From NCBI GenBank assembly GCA_903856805.1, contig CAIOCZ010000148.1, positions 1-62,374 on the forward strand: DNA of 62,374 nucleotides, given 5' to 3'. Position 1 is the stretch's first letter. Every line of letters begins with the position of its first letter. A program made the position numbers and the translations under genes. The notes beneath the pieces are model-generated. The model was given only the letters and a program-made list of their open reading frames with translations. It ran no database searches and had not been told where the DNA came from. This DNA comes from an uncultured cyanobacterium. Its GTDB lineage: Bacteria > Cyanobacteriota > Cyanobacteriia > PCC-6307 > Cyanobiaceae. Positions 34,515 through 43,950 of the stretch are shown in pieces.

Positions 34515-37500
34515 GGACCGACCTCCAGGGCCCGATCCAGGGCCAGCAGGCGTCCCAGCGGCGGCTGCTCCACCACCATGCCCGGCACGTTGCCGGGGAG
34601 GGCCCGGGCGCCGCTGGGGCCCGGGGTCCCCCTGAGGAAGACATAGACGTAGCCGCCCAGATGCTGCTCCGGGGTGTAGTCGGGCAGTCGCCAGGCGAGG
34701 TAGCGGTGCAGCGCCACCAGGTAGAGATGGGCCTGGAGGGGGTAATGGCGTTCCGCCATCAACTGCTCCATTGCCATCGGGTGGTAGTGGGAGGGGCCGC
34801 AGCGCCTGGGCCGTCCGTCCGGGTCCCGCTGCCCCAGCCAGTTGCTTTTCCAGTCGAGCACCCACCAGCGCATCTGACCTTGCGGGTCGGGGGCCTGGAA
34901 CACCAGATCGATCGATCCAGTCAGGAACCCCTCGCTGGCCACAGGCAGCTGGGCCACCCTCCGTCCATAGGCGGCGCCAAAAGCTCCCCCCGGATGGTCG
35001 ATAAAAGCGGCGGCCAGCCGCTCGGCCTTGGCCAACCCCAGGGTGAGGTCGAAGTTCATCTCATTGAGCCGCTGATTCCGGGGCAGTTGGGCGAGGGTCA
35101 GGGCTCCCAGGGGACCGCCGCAGGGGGTGGTGAGGGTGAGCTCCAGTCCCGCCACCACGGGGGCAAGGGGCTGCTCCTGCAGGCCGGCCCGGCGCAGTTC
35201 CCGCTCCACCAGTTGCTGGGTGGTGGTCTCCGGGAGCGGGGTGGTGTAGTCGAGGTGCTCCAGGATGCGATGGAGGCAGTCGCCGGCGGTGGCGCCCCGC
35301 GGAAAGTCGCCCAGGGGGCCCTGGTCAGGCCAGTCTCCCCTTGGCTCCTCCGGGCTCTCGGCTCCGGGGTCGTCAATATCGCGCCCCTCCTCCAGCGCCT
35401 CGGGGGAGGCGCCGTGGACACTCCGGGTCCAGCTGGTGTAGCTGCTGCGACCCCAACGGCTCCTCAAAGGGCGCTGGGGCACGGGACCGGTGCTCAGGGG
35501 GGGGGCCTCCGGCGGAGGTGGGGACACCGGAGTCGGTTCCATCGCCACCGGGGCGGGGTCCAAGACCCGGATCGCCAGTCCCCGATCGTCCATCGACTGC
35601 TCCAGGGCGGCACGCCAAACGGCCACCGGGTCGTCCTCGTTGGGGGCCTGGTGGGGAAACAGCCAGGGCTGCAGCGGATTGTGCTGCTGGTCCTGGGCGG
35701 GTCCCCAGGCCAGCACCAGCAGGTGCTGGGCCCGGGTGAGGGCCACGTAGGCGAGCCGTTCCTGCTCCGCGGCCTCGGCGGCGTTGGCCTGGTCGGCAGC
35801 GGCCCACCCCGGGCCCCAGTCGCTGTTGAGATGCAGGTCGAGGGTGGGGTCAGCGGCGCCGGGGGGATGCCAACGAACTCCTGGGCGCAGCCGGCCCCCT
35901 CGACGGGAGCCGGCCGCCTGCCAGAGGTAGGGGCAGATCACCACCGGGTATTCCAGGCCCTTGCTGCGATGCACCGTCACGACGGACAGGGCACCGTCGA
36001 TGCGGTCACTGTGGACCTGATGGGCCTCGGGCACCTCCCGGTCCTCCTCCAGGCGCAGGCGGCGCAGCCAGGCGGCGGCGGCGGCCGGGCCCAGGTGCTC
36101 GGCGTGCAGTCGCTCCTCCACCAGTTCCGCCACCTGCTGCAGGTCGGCAAGCAGCCGTCCCCCCAGGGCCAAACGTGACAGCGATTCGCTTCCCAGCCGG
36201 ACCGCCAGCACCCCCAGCAGCCCGATCTGGGGCAATTGGCTGGCCAACTCCGCCAGCTCACCCGCTAACCGGCTCCATTGGTTGGGGTCCGCTTCCGCCA
36301 GCTGGCGAGCCGTCCAGCCCAGCAGCGGCGACGCGGCCAGCAAGCGCAACCGATTGGGATCGGCCGGGTCGGCCAGGGCATCGAGCAGGCGCTGCAGGGC
36401 ATGGGCTGCCGGGCTGGCGAACACATCCGCCTTGCTCACCAGGCGGCTGGCCAGGCCGACCCGTTCCAGGGCGCTGCGCAATTGGTCGGCCTGGCCATGG
36501 GTGCGGACCAGCAGGCAGAGGTCCTCCGGCCGCAGCGGCCGCCGCACCCCTCCGATCTCCAACTCCAGGTTGCGCTTCAGCAGCGTGGCGGCGTAGGTCG
36601 CGATGGGGTCGGGCAGCCGCCGCTCCAGTTCGGTTTTGCTGGGGGGGGCGGGGCCCCCGGCCAGGTCGCCGATCCACAACAGTTCGATCGGCGGCTCGAG
36701 GGGGCCGTGGCGCTCGGCCCTCGCCACCACCGGGGGGACGGCCAGGCCCGAGCGGCCCAGGCCAGGGGCCATCAGGCCATTGAGGGCCTCGATCAGGGCT
36801 GGGGTTGAGCGGCGGTTTTCGCCCAGGGCATAGCGCTCAACCGCCCAGCGGCGGGCCTGCAGGTAGGTGGCCAGGTCGCCGCCGCGAAATCGATAAATCG
36901 CTTGCTTGGGATCCCCCACCATCACCAACAGGTGATGGCCCAGCCCGAAGGCCCAGCGCAGGATGCGCCACTGGATGGGATCGGTGTCCTGGAATTCGTC
37001 CACTAAAGCCACCCGGTAGCGCGCCCCCACCGCCGCCAGCAGGGCCGTGGGGGCGGTGGCCGCCGCGCCGGGATCAAGGCCCTCCAGCAAGTCTGAGAAG
37101 CTTTGATGGCTGCGTCCCTGCCGCCGTCGGCGCAGTTCTCGGCTTGTCCAGTGGGCGGCGTGGAGTAGCACCGCTTCCGTGGGACCCTCCACCGCCGCCG
37201 CGATTGCATGCATCAGCGGCGCCTGGGGCAGGGAGGGGTCCCCCCCCTCAGCGCTCTCCCAGCTCCGGGCCACGCGGCAAAAGCCTCCAGGGTGGAAGAA
37301 CTGGGTGAGCAGCGTTTGGGCGAGCACCTGGTCGTAGGGGGCCGATTCGCCCTGGCTCTGGAACCAGTTCTCCAGCTCGCCATGGCGGTTTTTGCGGGGC
37401 TTGGGGGAATAGTCCCCGGTCTTGTTGGCGCCGAGGGCACGCCATTGGGCCGCGGCGCTGCGCAGGTCGTTGTCCAGCGCTTCGCCCCGCTCCTGCCACT

Positions 37501-38230
37501 GCTGGTGCAGCGTGGCCCAGCGCCGTTGCCAGAGCGCCGGCAGGGCCTCGGGCAGGGGAACCTCCAGGCTGAGCTCCTCCGGTAGGGGATCCAGCCGCAG
37601 GGCCGGATCGCTGTCGATCCGGCTCAAAAGCTGGTGCAGGTTGGCCAGGGTCAGCCCTTGGTGACGCAGTCCCGCCAGCAGGGGGGCCGGCAGGGGCAGC
37701 AACTGCCGTTGCCAGTAGTCGTGCCCCACTTGCTCAATCAACCCGGCCGGGTTGTCGTCCAGCTGCAGCAGGGGCGTTTGGCCGGCTTCCAGGGCCTGTC
37801 GCTGCAGGGTGCGGCGGCAGAAGCCATGGATGGTGGTGATGTCGGCCCCGTCCAGTTGCTCCAGGGCTAGCAGCAGCCGGCCCCGCACCGTTCCGATGCT
37901 GGTGAGGCTGTCCAGCCACTCCCCCAGGATCGGGTCGGGAGGTTGCCAGCCCCTGATCCCCCCGTTGGCGCGGTCGTCCAGTCCCGCCAGGGCCTGTTGC
38001 AGGCGCCGGCCGATGCGATCCCGTAGCTCCGCTGCCGCCGCCTCGGTGTAGGTGACCACGACCAGCTCCCGCAGGGTGTGGCCCGCCTCGCCCACCAGAC
38101 GCAGCACCAGCTGGGCCAGGGCGAAGGTCTTGCCGGTGCCGGCGCTGGCCTCCAGCAGCCGCACGCCCGGATCGAGGGGCATGTGATTGGCCGCGAAGGG
38201 CCGCAGTTCCATGCCCGGGTCGCTGCTCAT
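34511..38230 (-). CDS. recB: Exodeoxyribonuclease V beta subunit, RecB helicase-nuclease
   Basis: 1239 residues from ATG 38230, overlapping the recC stop by ATGA. UvrD-type 3'-5' helicase: Walker A LEASAGTGKTFALAQL, VVTYTEAAAAELRDRI, VALVDEFQDTDPIQWRIL, MVGDPKQAIYRFRGGDL, VTVHRSKGLEYPVVICPYL and YVALTRAQHLLVLAW. The C-terminal nuclease domain keeps the catalytic set: LHRILEHLD (His), TGSIDLVFQ (Asp) and WVLDWKSNWLG (Asp-x-Lys, ~residue 1125). All three active sites look intact, so this should be a working nuclease and not an AddB-like remnant. Confidence 0.96.
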   Translation of the reverse strand: MSSDPGMELRPFAANHMPLDPGVRLLEASAGTGKTFALAQLVLRLVGEAGHTLRELVVVTYTEAAAAELRDRIGRRLQQALAGLDDRANGGIRGWQPPDPILGEWLDSLTSIGTVRGRLLLALEQLDGADITTIHGFCRRTLQRQALEAGQTPLLQLDDNPAGLIEQVGHDYWQRQLLPLPAPLLAGLRHQGLTLANLHQLLSRIDSDPALRLDPLPEELSLEVPLPEALPALWQRRWATLHQQWQERGEALDNDLRSAAAQWRALGANKTGDYSPKPRKNRHGELENWFQSQGESAPYDQVLAQTLLTQFFHPGGFCRVARSWESAEGGDPSLPQAPLMHAIAAAVEGPTEAVLLHAAHWTSRELRRRRQGRSHQSFSDLLEGLDPGAAATAPTALLAAVGARYRVALVDEFQDTDPIQWRILRWAFGLGHHLLVMVGDPKQAIYRFRGGDLATYLQARRWAVERYALGENRRSTPALIEALNGLMAPGLGRSGLAVPPVVARAERHGPLEPPIELLWIGDLAGGPAPPSKTELERRLPDPIATYAATLLKRNLELEIGGVRRPLRPEDLCLLVRTHGQADQLRSALERVGLASRLVSKADVFASPAAHALQRLLDALADPADPNRLRLLAASPLLGWTARQLAEADPNQWSRLAGELAELASQLPQIGLLGVLAVRLGSESLSRLALGGRLLADLQQVAELVEERLHAEHLGPAAAAAWLRRLRLEEDREVPEAHQVHSDRIDGALSVVTVHRSKGLEYPVVICPYLWQAAGSRRGGRLRPGVRWHPPGAADPTLDLHLNSDWGPGWAAADQANAAEAAEQERLAYVALTRAQHLLVLAWGPAQDQQHNPLQPWLFPHQAPNEDDPVAVWRAALEQSMDDRGLAIRVLDPAPVAMEPTPVSPPPPEAPPLSTGPVPQRPLRSRWGRSSYTSWTRSVHGASPEALEEGRDIDDPGAESPEEPRGDWPDQGPLGDFPRGATAGDCLHRILEHLDYTTPLPETTTQQLVERELRRAGLQEQPLAPVVAGLELTLTTPCGGPLGALTLAQLPRNQRLNEMNFDLTLGLAKAERLAAAFIDHPGGAFGAAYGRRVAQLPVASEGFLTGSIDLVFQAPDPQGQMRWWVLDWKSNWLGQRDPDGRPRRCGPSHYHPMAMEQLMAERHYPLQAHLYLVALHRYLAWRLPDYTPEQHLGGYVYVFLRGTPGPSGARALPGNVPGMVVEQPPLGRLLALDRALEVGP

Positions 38231-41200
38231 GGCGCGGCGGTGACCTGGGCCCGCAGCATCTCCCCGTAGAGGCTGGCGGCCTGATCGGGAAACCCGGCGG
38301 AAAGCAGGGCGGTGGCGGGAAGATCCGCACCGAAGCACACCACCATCTCCTGCCGCTGGCGCTCGCCGCTCAGGAGCGGGGATCCCTCCCAGGTTTCCCT
38401 GGCCCGCGGGGCGCCTCGGCCGGGGCCCTTGGCTTCCGCCTGCAGAAATTGCAACCCCGTCCGGGGGGGCACCGGCCAGCAGGCGGCGCGCCAGTGGTCC
38501 CGCAGGGCGGCCAGCCGCTCCAGGGCAGCGCGGGCCTCGTCGATCGGCGGCGCCTGCAGGCGCACCATCGGGGCGAACTGGTCGGGTTGCTTGTCGTGGC
38601 GGGCGATCAGGACCCCCTGGTGTGGGGAAGGGGAAGGGTCAGCCGCTACCGCCAGCAGCAACTGCAGCCACAGGTCCATCCGTTGGGCTGCGCCGGCCCG
38701 GGCCGTGTGGATCACCACCACCTGACCCCCATGCAGCAGCGGGGTGACCTGCCAATCCTTCCAGCGCATGGGCCTGGCCGGTTCAGCCGGACCCAGCTGG
38801 TCCAGGCTGGCGCGCAGGCTGGACCAGCGCCGTTGGAGGCCGATCGCCTCCAGTTCACCGCCGGCCAGGGCGGGTAGCAGGCCCCGGCCGCGGCTCCAGG
38901 TCAGCCAGTCTTCGACCGCCCCAGGGGCGGGGCCTGCCGGGTCGGCGTCGGTCTGCATCGCCCGCAGCAGGGCCGCCCGCTGCCGCTCATCGAGCTCCAC
39001 GGCCTCCAGGTCGTCCACCCCGGCGCTCCGCTCCCCTGGACGCATCCCCAGCTGGTTCAACCAGTGCCGTTGGGGCTCCATCACCCAGGAGCGCAGATCC
39101 TTGAACCGGACCTCTGCTTCGCCTTCCCCATCGCCATCGCCCGTGGGAGGAGCTGGGGCGGGCATGGGGCCGAAGGCCAAGGCCCGGGGCGGGGGGGTGC
39201 TTCCCTGATCCAGAAGGCGCCGGCTGGCCAGCAGCCGCCGATCACAGCTGGCCGGTGGTCGGCTCTCCTGGGGCGCGAAGTTGCGTCGATCCAGCGGATT
39301 GGCGGCATGGCGGCAGATCAGCCCGTCGGCCTTGTCTCCCATTTCGCTCTGGAGCCAATCCAGCCACTGGCGCACCGGCGTGGCCGGGGGCAGGTCTTCG
39401 CCTTTGCGTTCGTCCCGGCAGCTCCAGCAGATCAGCAGATGGTCCCGGGCCGAGAGCAGGGCCTCCATCAGCACGTAGCGGTCCTGGTCGGCGGGGTGGG
39501 GATCCCCCAGGAGCCGGGTGTGTTCCAGCAGGTGGAAGCCTGGTCGGCTCTGCTGGCGGGGGAAGACGTCCGCATCTAGGCCCATCAACACGATCACCCG
39601 ATAGGGGATCGCCCGCATCGGCTCAAGGGCGCTGATGGTGAGGGCGCCGCTGCGGTGGCCGAAGCGGCCGCTTTCCACCGTGAGCCGTTCGGCCAGCACC
39701 GCGGCCACCACGGACGACTCCAAGTCCAGGGGGCTGCCCGAGGCCAGCGCTCGCCAATCCTCAATCGCGGCCAGCAAGGGCGACAGTTCCCAGGCCGCAT
39801 CCCCGCCGTCGCCGAACAGGTCGAGGAGCAGGGTCTGCAGCCGGGAGGCCCAGGCGTCTATGGCACAGGGGTGACGGAGGTCCCCCAACCAGTGCTGCAG
39901 GCGGTGGAGCAGGTGCAACCAGCGCCCGCTCAACTCCAGGCCAGCGCCGCTGTCGAGTGGGGCCGTGTCGGCGGGGGCCAGCCCTGGTTCCTCCGGCAAG
40001 ACCAGTCCGAGCAGCAGGCGATCGATGGCCCAGGCCAGGCTGTGACAGGCGTTGCCGCCCCGGTCCTGGCCATCCAGACCCCAGCGGAAGCCGGCCGTTT
40101 GCAGCACCTGGGTCAACTGGCTCGCCTCCTCGGGGCTGAGGTCGAAGCGCTGCTGGAGGGGGCGACATTCGAGGACGGCTTCGAGGCCTGAGGCCGTGAG
40201 CCGTTCTCCCGCCAGCTCCAACAGGAGCAACAGGGTTGGGCCGAGGCCGGCCTGGCTTTGCTGGCTCCGATCGGTGAGCCGCCAGGGCAGCTCCACGCCG
40301 GTGGCGGCGCTGTCCCCGAACACGGAGACCAGCAACGGGGCGAGCCGATCCACCTGGGGCGTCATCACCAGGATGTCGCGCGGCTGCAGGCTGGAGTCCC
40401 GGGCGAGGAGCTGCAGCAGGCGATCGCGCACGATCTGCACCTGGCGCAGCGGCCCTGGGCAGGGGTGGAATTCCAGGGAGTGATCGCCGGGGCCCAGGGT
40501 CAGCTGGGGCCAACTGGAGGTGTCGGCCAGCTGCTGCTGCAGTTGGCTGAGCAGCGGCGGCGGCCCTTCGGGCTGCGGGGCCAGGCTCCCGTTGGCCAGG
40601 CTCCCGGTGGCCAAGGACGCCGTGGCCGGGGCGAAGAACAGATCCCGTTCCAGCCCTTGACCCAGTTGGGCGACCCCCGTGCCCTCCAGCAATTGCTGGA
40701 ATTCGCTCCCCATCCGACCGAAGCGGGCCTCCAGCCCCGGGGCCTGGAGCAGCCAGTCGCTGTCGAAGGGATCCCGCAGGGCCAGGGCATCGCTGAGCTG
40801 GCGGCGTCGGTCATAACAGCGCTGCCAGAGGTCCTGGCAGGGGGTGAGCAGATAGAGGTCCACCGGCACCTGCCGGCTGAGGGCCTGCAACAGCTCCAGT
40901 TGGATGGGGGCCATGCTGCTCAGACCGAACAGGCGCAGGGGCTCCGGTAGCTGGTCCGCCGGCAGGGGGGCGGCGCCGAGTTGGGCGATGGCGCGCCGCA
41001 CCCGGAGGGCGAACGGTTCGCGCCCCAGGTGTTGGCGCAGTGCCCGGTACAGCATGGGTTGCCAGGTCTGGCCCGGGGGGAGGGCCCGCCCAAAGCCGTC
41101 GTGGTCCTGGTGGCGATCCCAGGCGGTCAGCAGCTCGGGTCGGTAGAGGGCGTAGTCATCGAAGGCATCGGCGATGGCGCGGCCCATCTGCCAGGTGCCC

Positions 41201-41580
41201 AGCTCCAGGCGTTGATCCCGTGGCCGCTGGCCCAGCCAGCGCCGCAGGGGTTCCCCCTCAGGCTGGGTGGCGGCCCTGGGCAGCAGCTCCAGCACCGGCC
41301 AGACCAACTGCTCCGCCCGCCAGGGGTCACCGGCGGACGGGGGATCAGCGAGCACCTGGTCGACGAGCTGGCGGAGGCGGCTGCCGGGGAAGGGAAAGCG
41401 CACGTTGGCGACGATGCCGCCCAGATGGATCGCCAGTTGTTCCCCCAGCCAGCGGCTGGTGGGCCAGGTGTTCACCACCACCTGCACCGTCTCGAAGGGG
41501 TCTGGGGGCACCTGCCGCAGCTGGGCGGCGAGTACCTGGGCCAGCAGTTCGGCCCGGTTGCTGCGGTAGACCGTCAGCAT
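38227..41580 (-). CDS. recC: Exodeoxyribonuclease V gamma subunit, RecC
   Basis: 1117 residues, the same length as E. coli RecC (1122). Starts LTVYRSNRAELLAQVLA and has the conserved VVVNTWPTSRWLGEQLA, FPFPGSRLRQLVDQVL and LFGLSSMAPIQLELLQAL. In RecC the helicase core is inactive and scans for Chi; helicase-like blocks such as ILVMTPQVDRLAPLL and VIVLMGLDADVFPRQ are present in degenerate form. It heads the recC-recB-recD transcript, with both junctions overlapping by 4 bases, which should give near-equal subunit amounts. Confidence 0.94.
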   Translation of the reverse strand: MLTVYRSNRAELLAQVLAAQLRQVPPDPFETVQVVVNTWPTSRWLGEQLAIHLGGIVANVRFPFPGSRLRQLVDQVLADPPSAGDPWRAEQLVWPVLELLPRAATQPEGEPLRRWLGQRPRDQRLELGTWQMGRAIADAFDDYALYRPELLTAWDRHQDHDGFGRALPPGQTWQPMLYRALRQHLGREPFALRVRRAIAQLGAAPLPADQLPEPLRLFGLSSMAPIQLELLQALSRQVPVDLYLLTPCQDLWQRCYDRRRQLSDALALRDPFDSDWLLQAPGLEARFGRMGSEFQQLLEGTGVAQLGQGLERDLFFAPATASLATGSLANGSLAPQPEGPPPLLSQLQQQLADTSSWPQLTLGPGDHSLEFHPCPGPLRQVQIVRDRLLQLLARDSSLQPRDILVMTPQVDRLAPLLVSVFGDSAATGVELPWRLTDRSQQSQAGLGPTLLLLLELAGERLTASGLEAVLECRPLQQRFDLSPEEASQLTQVLQTAGFRWGLDGQDRGGNACHSLAWAIDRLLLGLVLPEEPGLAPADTAPLDSGAGLELSGRWLHLLHRLQHWLGDLRHPCAIDAWASRLQTLLLDLFGDGGDAAWELSPLLAAIEDWRALASGSPLDLESSVVAAVLAERLTVESGRFGHRSGALTISALEPMRAIPYRVIVLMGLDADVFPRQQSRPGFHLLEHTRLLGDPHPADQDRYVLMEALLSARDHLLICWSCRDERKGEDLPPATPVRQWLDWLQSEMGDKADGLICRHAANPLDRRNFAPQESRPPASCDRRLLASRRLLDQGSTPPPRALAFGPMPAPAPPTGDGDGEGEAEVRFKDLRSWVMEPQRHWLNQLGMRPGERSAGVDDLEAVELDERQRAALLRAMQTDADPAGPAPGAVEDWLTWSRGRGLLPALAGGELEAIGLQRRWSSLRASLDQLGPAEPARPMRWKDWQVTPLLHGGQVVVIHTARAGAAQRMDLWLQLLLAVAADPSPSPHQGVLIARHDKQPDQFAPMVRLQAPPIDEARAALERLAALRDHWRAACWPVPPRTGLQFLQAEAKGPGRGAPRARETWEGSPLLSGERQRQEMVVCFGADLPATALLSAGFPDQAASLYGEMLRAQVTAAP

Positions 41581-41596
41581 GGCCAGCTCGGGGTGG

Positions 41597-42283
41597 TCAG
41601 CGGGCTAGGTCGCGGAAGTGCAGCTGCGGCAGGCGGGGGGCGCCTGGCAGGAGGGTGGAGCCGGAGACGTTGACGGATCGGGACTGTCCCGTTTCCGGGC
41701 AATAGGCGGTGAGGGGGCCGCCGTAACAGGCTCCGGTGTCGATCAGGACGATCTGCCCCAAGCGACGCAGGGTGGGTCCAGGAGTGTGGCCTACCACCAC
41801 CTCGCCGAAGCGGCCGTCGTAGCTACGCCAGAAGCCCAGGCGAATGGTCAGGTGGGGTTGCCAGCAGATCGGATCGAAGCCCGCATGGGTGGCGACCCAG
41901 CCGTGGCCCCAGTAGGCCAGGGGCAGCTGGTCCAGCCGTTCCTGCCAGAGCCGACATCGACGACTGCCCAACTGGCGGTAGGTGTCGCAGCCGATCAGGG
42001 AGGAGGGGATCGCCCCCCCGTCAAGGCGCAACCCGTCTTGGCGCAGGCTGTCCGCGAGGCTGCGCTCGTGGTTGCCCATCAGCCAGATCGCCCGGCCTTG
42101 TTCCACCAGGCTCCAGGCCAGTTCCATGGCGGCCTCAATCTGGGGGCCCCGGTTGATCACATCGCCGCAAAAGATCAGGCGATCGTGGGGGGGCAACTGG
42201 CCGATCAGTTCGCCCAGGGCATCAGCACAACCATGTACGTCCCCGATCACCCAGTGATGGACAGGACGGGAAGGGGGCGTCAT
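41597..42283 (-). CDS. Calcineurin-like Ser/Thr or bis-nucleotide phosphatase
   Basis: About 228 residues from ATG 42283. Metallophosphoesterase motifs are complete: GDVHG (WVIGDVHGCADALGEL), GDVINRG (LIFCGDVINRG, normally GDxVDRG), GNHE (LMGNHERSLAD), plus THAGFDP and VVGHTPGPTLRR. The pattern matches PP1/PP2A-like bacterial phosphatases (PrpA/ApaH relatives). Asn replaces the usual Asp in the second motif. The substrate (phosphoprotein or Ap4A) cannot be decided. It starts divergently from the Nif11-like gene and ends 16 bases from recC. Confidence 0.85.
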   Translation of the reverse strand: MTPPSRPVHHWVIGDVHGCADALGELIGQLPPHDRLIFCGDVINRGPQIEAAMELAWSLVEQGRAIWLMGNHERSLADSLRQDGLRLDGGAIPSSLIGCDTYRQLGSRRCRLWQERLDQLPLAYWGHGWVATHAGFDPICWQPHLTIRLGFWRSYDGRFGEVVVGHTPGPTLRRLGQIVLIDTGACYGGPLTAYCPETGQSRSVNVSGSTLLPGAPRLPQLHFRDLAR

Positions 42284-42435
42284 CAGAAAGATGCTTCGCT
42301 TCCAGTCTGGCGTCCCGGGGCGCCTTCTGTCAGCCCCCAGCGGGCGAGAGTGCCATGCACGGACCTGTCGGCCTTCGGGCACACCAGGATCAGGTGAGCG
42401 CTGATACCGTTCGCCATCATTCGCCGTGGCTTCGG

Positions 42436-42753
42436 ATGGATCTCCACTCCCTGACGGTTGGGCAGCGGGTTCAAGCGCTGGTGAAGGCGCTGAATGGAGC
42501 GAAGCGCACCAATGAGGCCCTGGCGCGCTGCAGCGATGGCGACGCGATGGTGGCGGTGCTGCTGGATGCCTCCGCCAGGCTTGGGTTGGGGCTCACCCGG
42601 GCCGATCTGCTCTCGACCCCGCCGATTCGGGATTGGATCTGGTGGAAGAACAAGGAAGCTTTGCTCACCATCGGTGATGCCAAGCCCCGTTACCAGCAGG
42701 ACGCCGTTCCGGCTGATGAGCAGCCACGCAAACGGTTCCTGGGCTTGTTCTGA
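42436..42753 (+). CDS. Small Nif11-like domain protein
   Basis: 105 residues from ATG 42436. Residues ~6-55 (VQALVKALNGAKRTNEALAR then ALLDASARLGLGLTRADLLS-like spacing) follow the Nif11 pattern of two helices with a short D-rich turn and the closing hydrophobic-L-T-x-x-D-L segment. Instead of a leader/core peptide junction it continues with IRDWIWWKNKEALLTIGDAK and a basic end. There is no Gly-Gly cleavage site or Cys-rich core, so it is probably not a ribosomal peptide precursor. The assignment is tentative. Confidence 0.55.
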   Translation: MDLHSLTVGQRVQALVKALNGAKRTNEALARCSDGDAMVAVLLDASARLGLGLTRADLLSTPPIRDWIWWKNKEALLTIGDAKPRYQQDAVPADEQPRKRFLGLF

Positions 42754-42761
42754 GCCCCTTC

Positions 42762-43082
42762 TCAGGCCAGGCTGGCCAGGGGGTCAGCGATCGAGGAGCT
42801 CGGGGCGTCGAACTGGCCTTGGGCGACAAATTCCAGGCGCAGTTTCATGAAGGTGATGAAGGTGGGGTCGGTGGAGACCACCGCCGCCGCCGGTCGGGGC
42901 ACGGAACGGGCCATGGCGGCGAGCTCGGAGGTTTCGAGGAAGGCCGGTTGGCGCACCAACCAGAAGTCGATCGGCTTGTTGGTTTCGCCGTAGTGCCGCA
43001 CCCGTTCCCGCAAAACTTCCTCGAGGGGCTCCTCTTCGGTGAGGAAGGCTTCGCTGGCGGCAATGAAGTGGTAGGTGCTCAT
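42762..43082 (-). CDS. ycf54: Ycf54, Mg-protoporphyrin IX monomethyl ester cyclase-associated protein
   Basis: 106 residues, exactly the family length (DUF2488). Diagnostic stretches are [38 protein letters not shown] and [20 protein letters not shown]. Ycf54 is needed for assembly or stability of the oxidative cyclase (AcsF/ChlE) that forms ring E of chlorophyll. Its ATGA overlaps the pdxJ stop, so it is translated as part of a pdxJ-ycf54 unit. Confidence 0.93.
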   Translation of the reverse strand: MSTYHFIAASEAFLTEEEPLEEVLRERVRHYGETNKPIDFWLVRQPAFLETSELAAMARSVPRPAAAVVSTDPTFITFMKLRLEFVAQGQFDAPSSSIADPLASLA

Positions 43083-43828
43083 AAGGGGCCGCTGCCGAAC
43101 AGGGGATCGCGGCGTGGATTCTGAACCAGCACCTTCATCTGGCGCACCGCCTGCTCCAGGCCCACCGCCAGGGCCCTGGCCACGATCGTGTGGCCGATGT
43201 TGAGTTCCTCGATGGCGGGGATTGCTGCCACCGGTTCCACGTTCTGGTAGGTGAGCCCATGGCCGGCATTGACCCGCAGCCCCAGACTGCGGGCCAGGGC
43301 GGTGCCCTCCGTCAGGCGCGTCAGTTCGGCCTCCTGATCGGGCCAGGGGGCATCGGCGTACCGGCCGGTATGAAGTTCCACCCAGCGGGCACCGCTGGCC
43401 TGGCACGCCTCCAGCTGGGTCGGATCGGCATCCACAAACAGGCTCACGCCGATGCCGGCCTCCTGCAGTCGTCCCACGAGCCCGCGCAGAGTCGCCTGCT
43501 GCCCCGTCACGTCAAGCCCCCCTTCGGTGGTCACCTCCTCCCGCCGTTCCGGAACCAGGGTCACCATGTCGGGTCGGAGGCGCAGGGCGATCGCCTCCAT
43601 CTCGGCCGTGGCGGCCATTTCCAGGTTGAGGCGGCTGCGCACGGTGGCCCGCAACAGCTCCACATCCCGATCCTGAATGTGCCGACGGTCCTCCCGCAGG
43701 TGCACGGTGATCCCGTCAGCGCCGCCCAACTCCGCCAGCAGGGCATAGGTCACCGGGTCGGGTTCCACGCTGCGGCGTGCCTGGCGCACGTTGGCGATGT
43801 GGTCGATGTTGACGCCGAGGCTGGCCAT
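43079..43828 (-). CDS. pdxJ: Pyridoxine 5'-phosphate synthase
   Basis: Condenses 1-deoxyxylulose 5-phosphate with 3-amino-2-oxopropyl phosphate in the DXP-dependent B6 route. 249 residues from ATG 43828 (the frame is open upstream to 43879). Family signature: [17 protein letters not shown] at the start, [14 protein letters not shown] (catalytic His), [27 protein letters not shown] (Glu), [12 protein letters not shown] and the phosphate loop [12 protein letters not shown]...[13 protein letters not shown]. Upstream of and overlapping ycf54. Confidence 0.97.
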   Translation of the reverse strand: MASLGVNIDHIANVRQARRSVEPDPVTYALLAELGGADGITVHLREDRRHIQDRDVELLRATVRSRLNLEMAATAEMEAIALRLRPDMVTLVPERREEVTTEGGLDVTGQQATLRGLVGRLQEAGIGVSLFVDADPTQLEACQASGARWVELHTGRYADAPWPDQEAELTRLTEGTALARSLGLRVNAGHGLTYQNVEPVAAIPAIEELNIGHTIVARALAVGLEQAVRQMKVLVQNPRRDPLFGSGPL

Positions 43829-43950
43829 CGTGGGGGAAACCGGTCGGGGGCGGGCAAACCGTATCGGCCGAAGGTGCAACTGCCCGCCGCCGGCACCTGG
43901 GCACCGGGCACCCCATTTAAGTTCGGGGAACAGATGCGGAGGGTGAGGGG

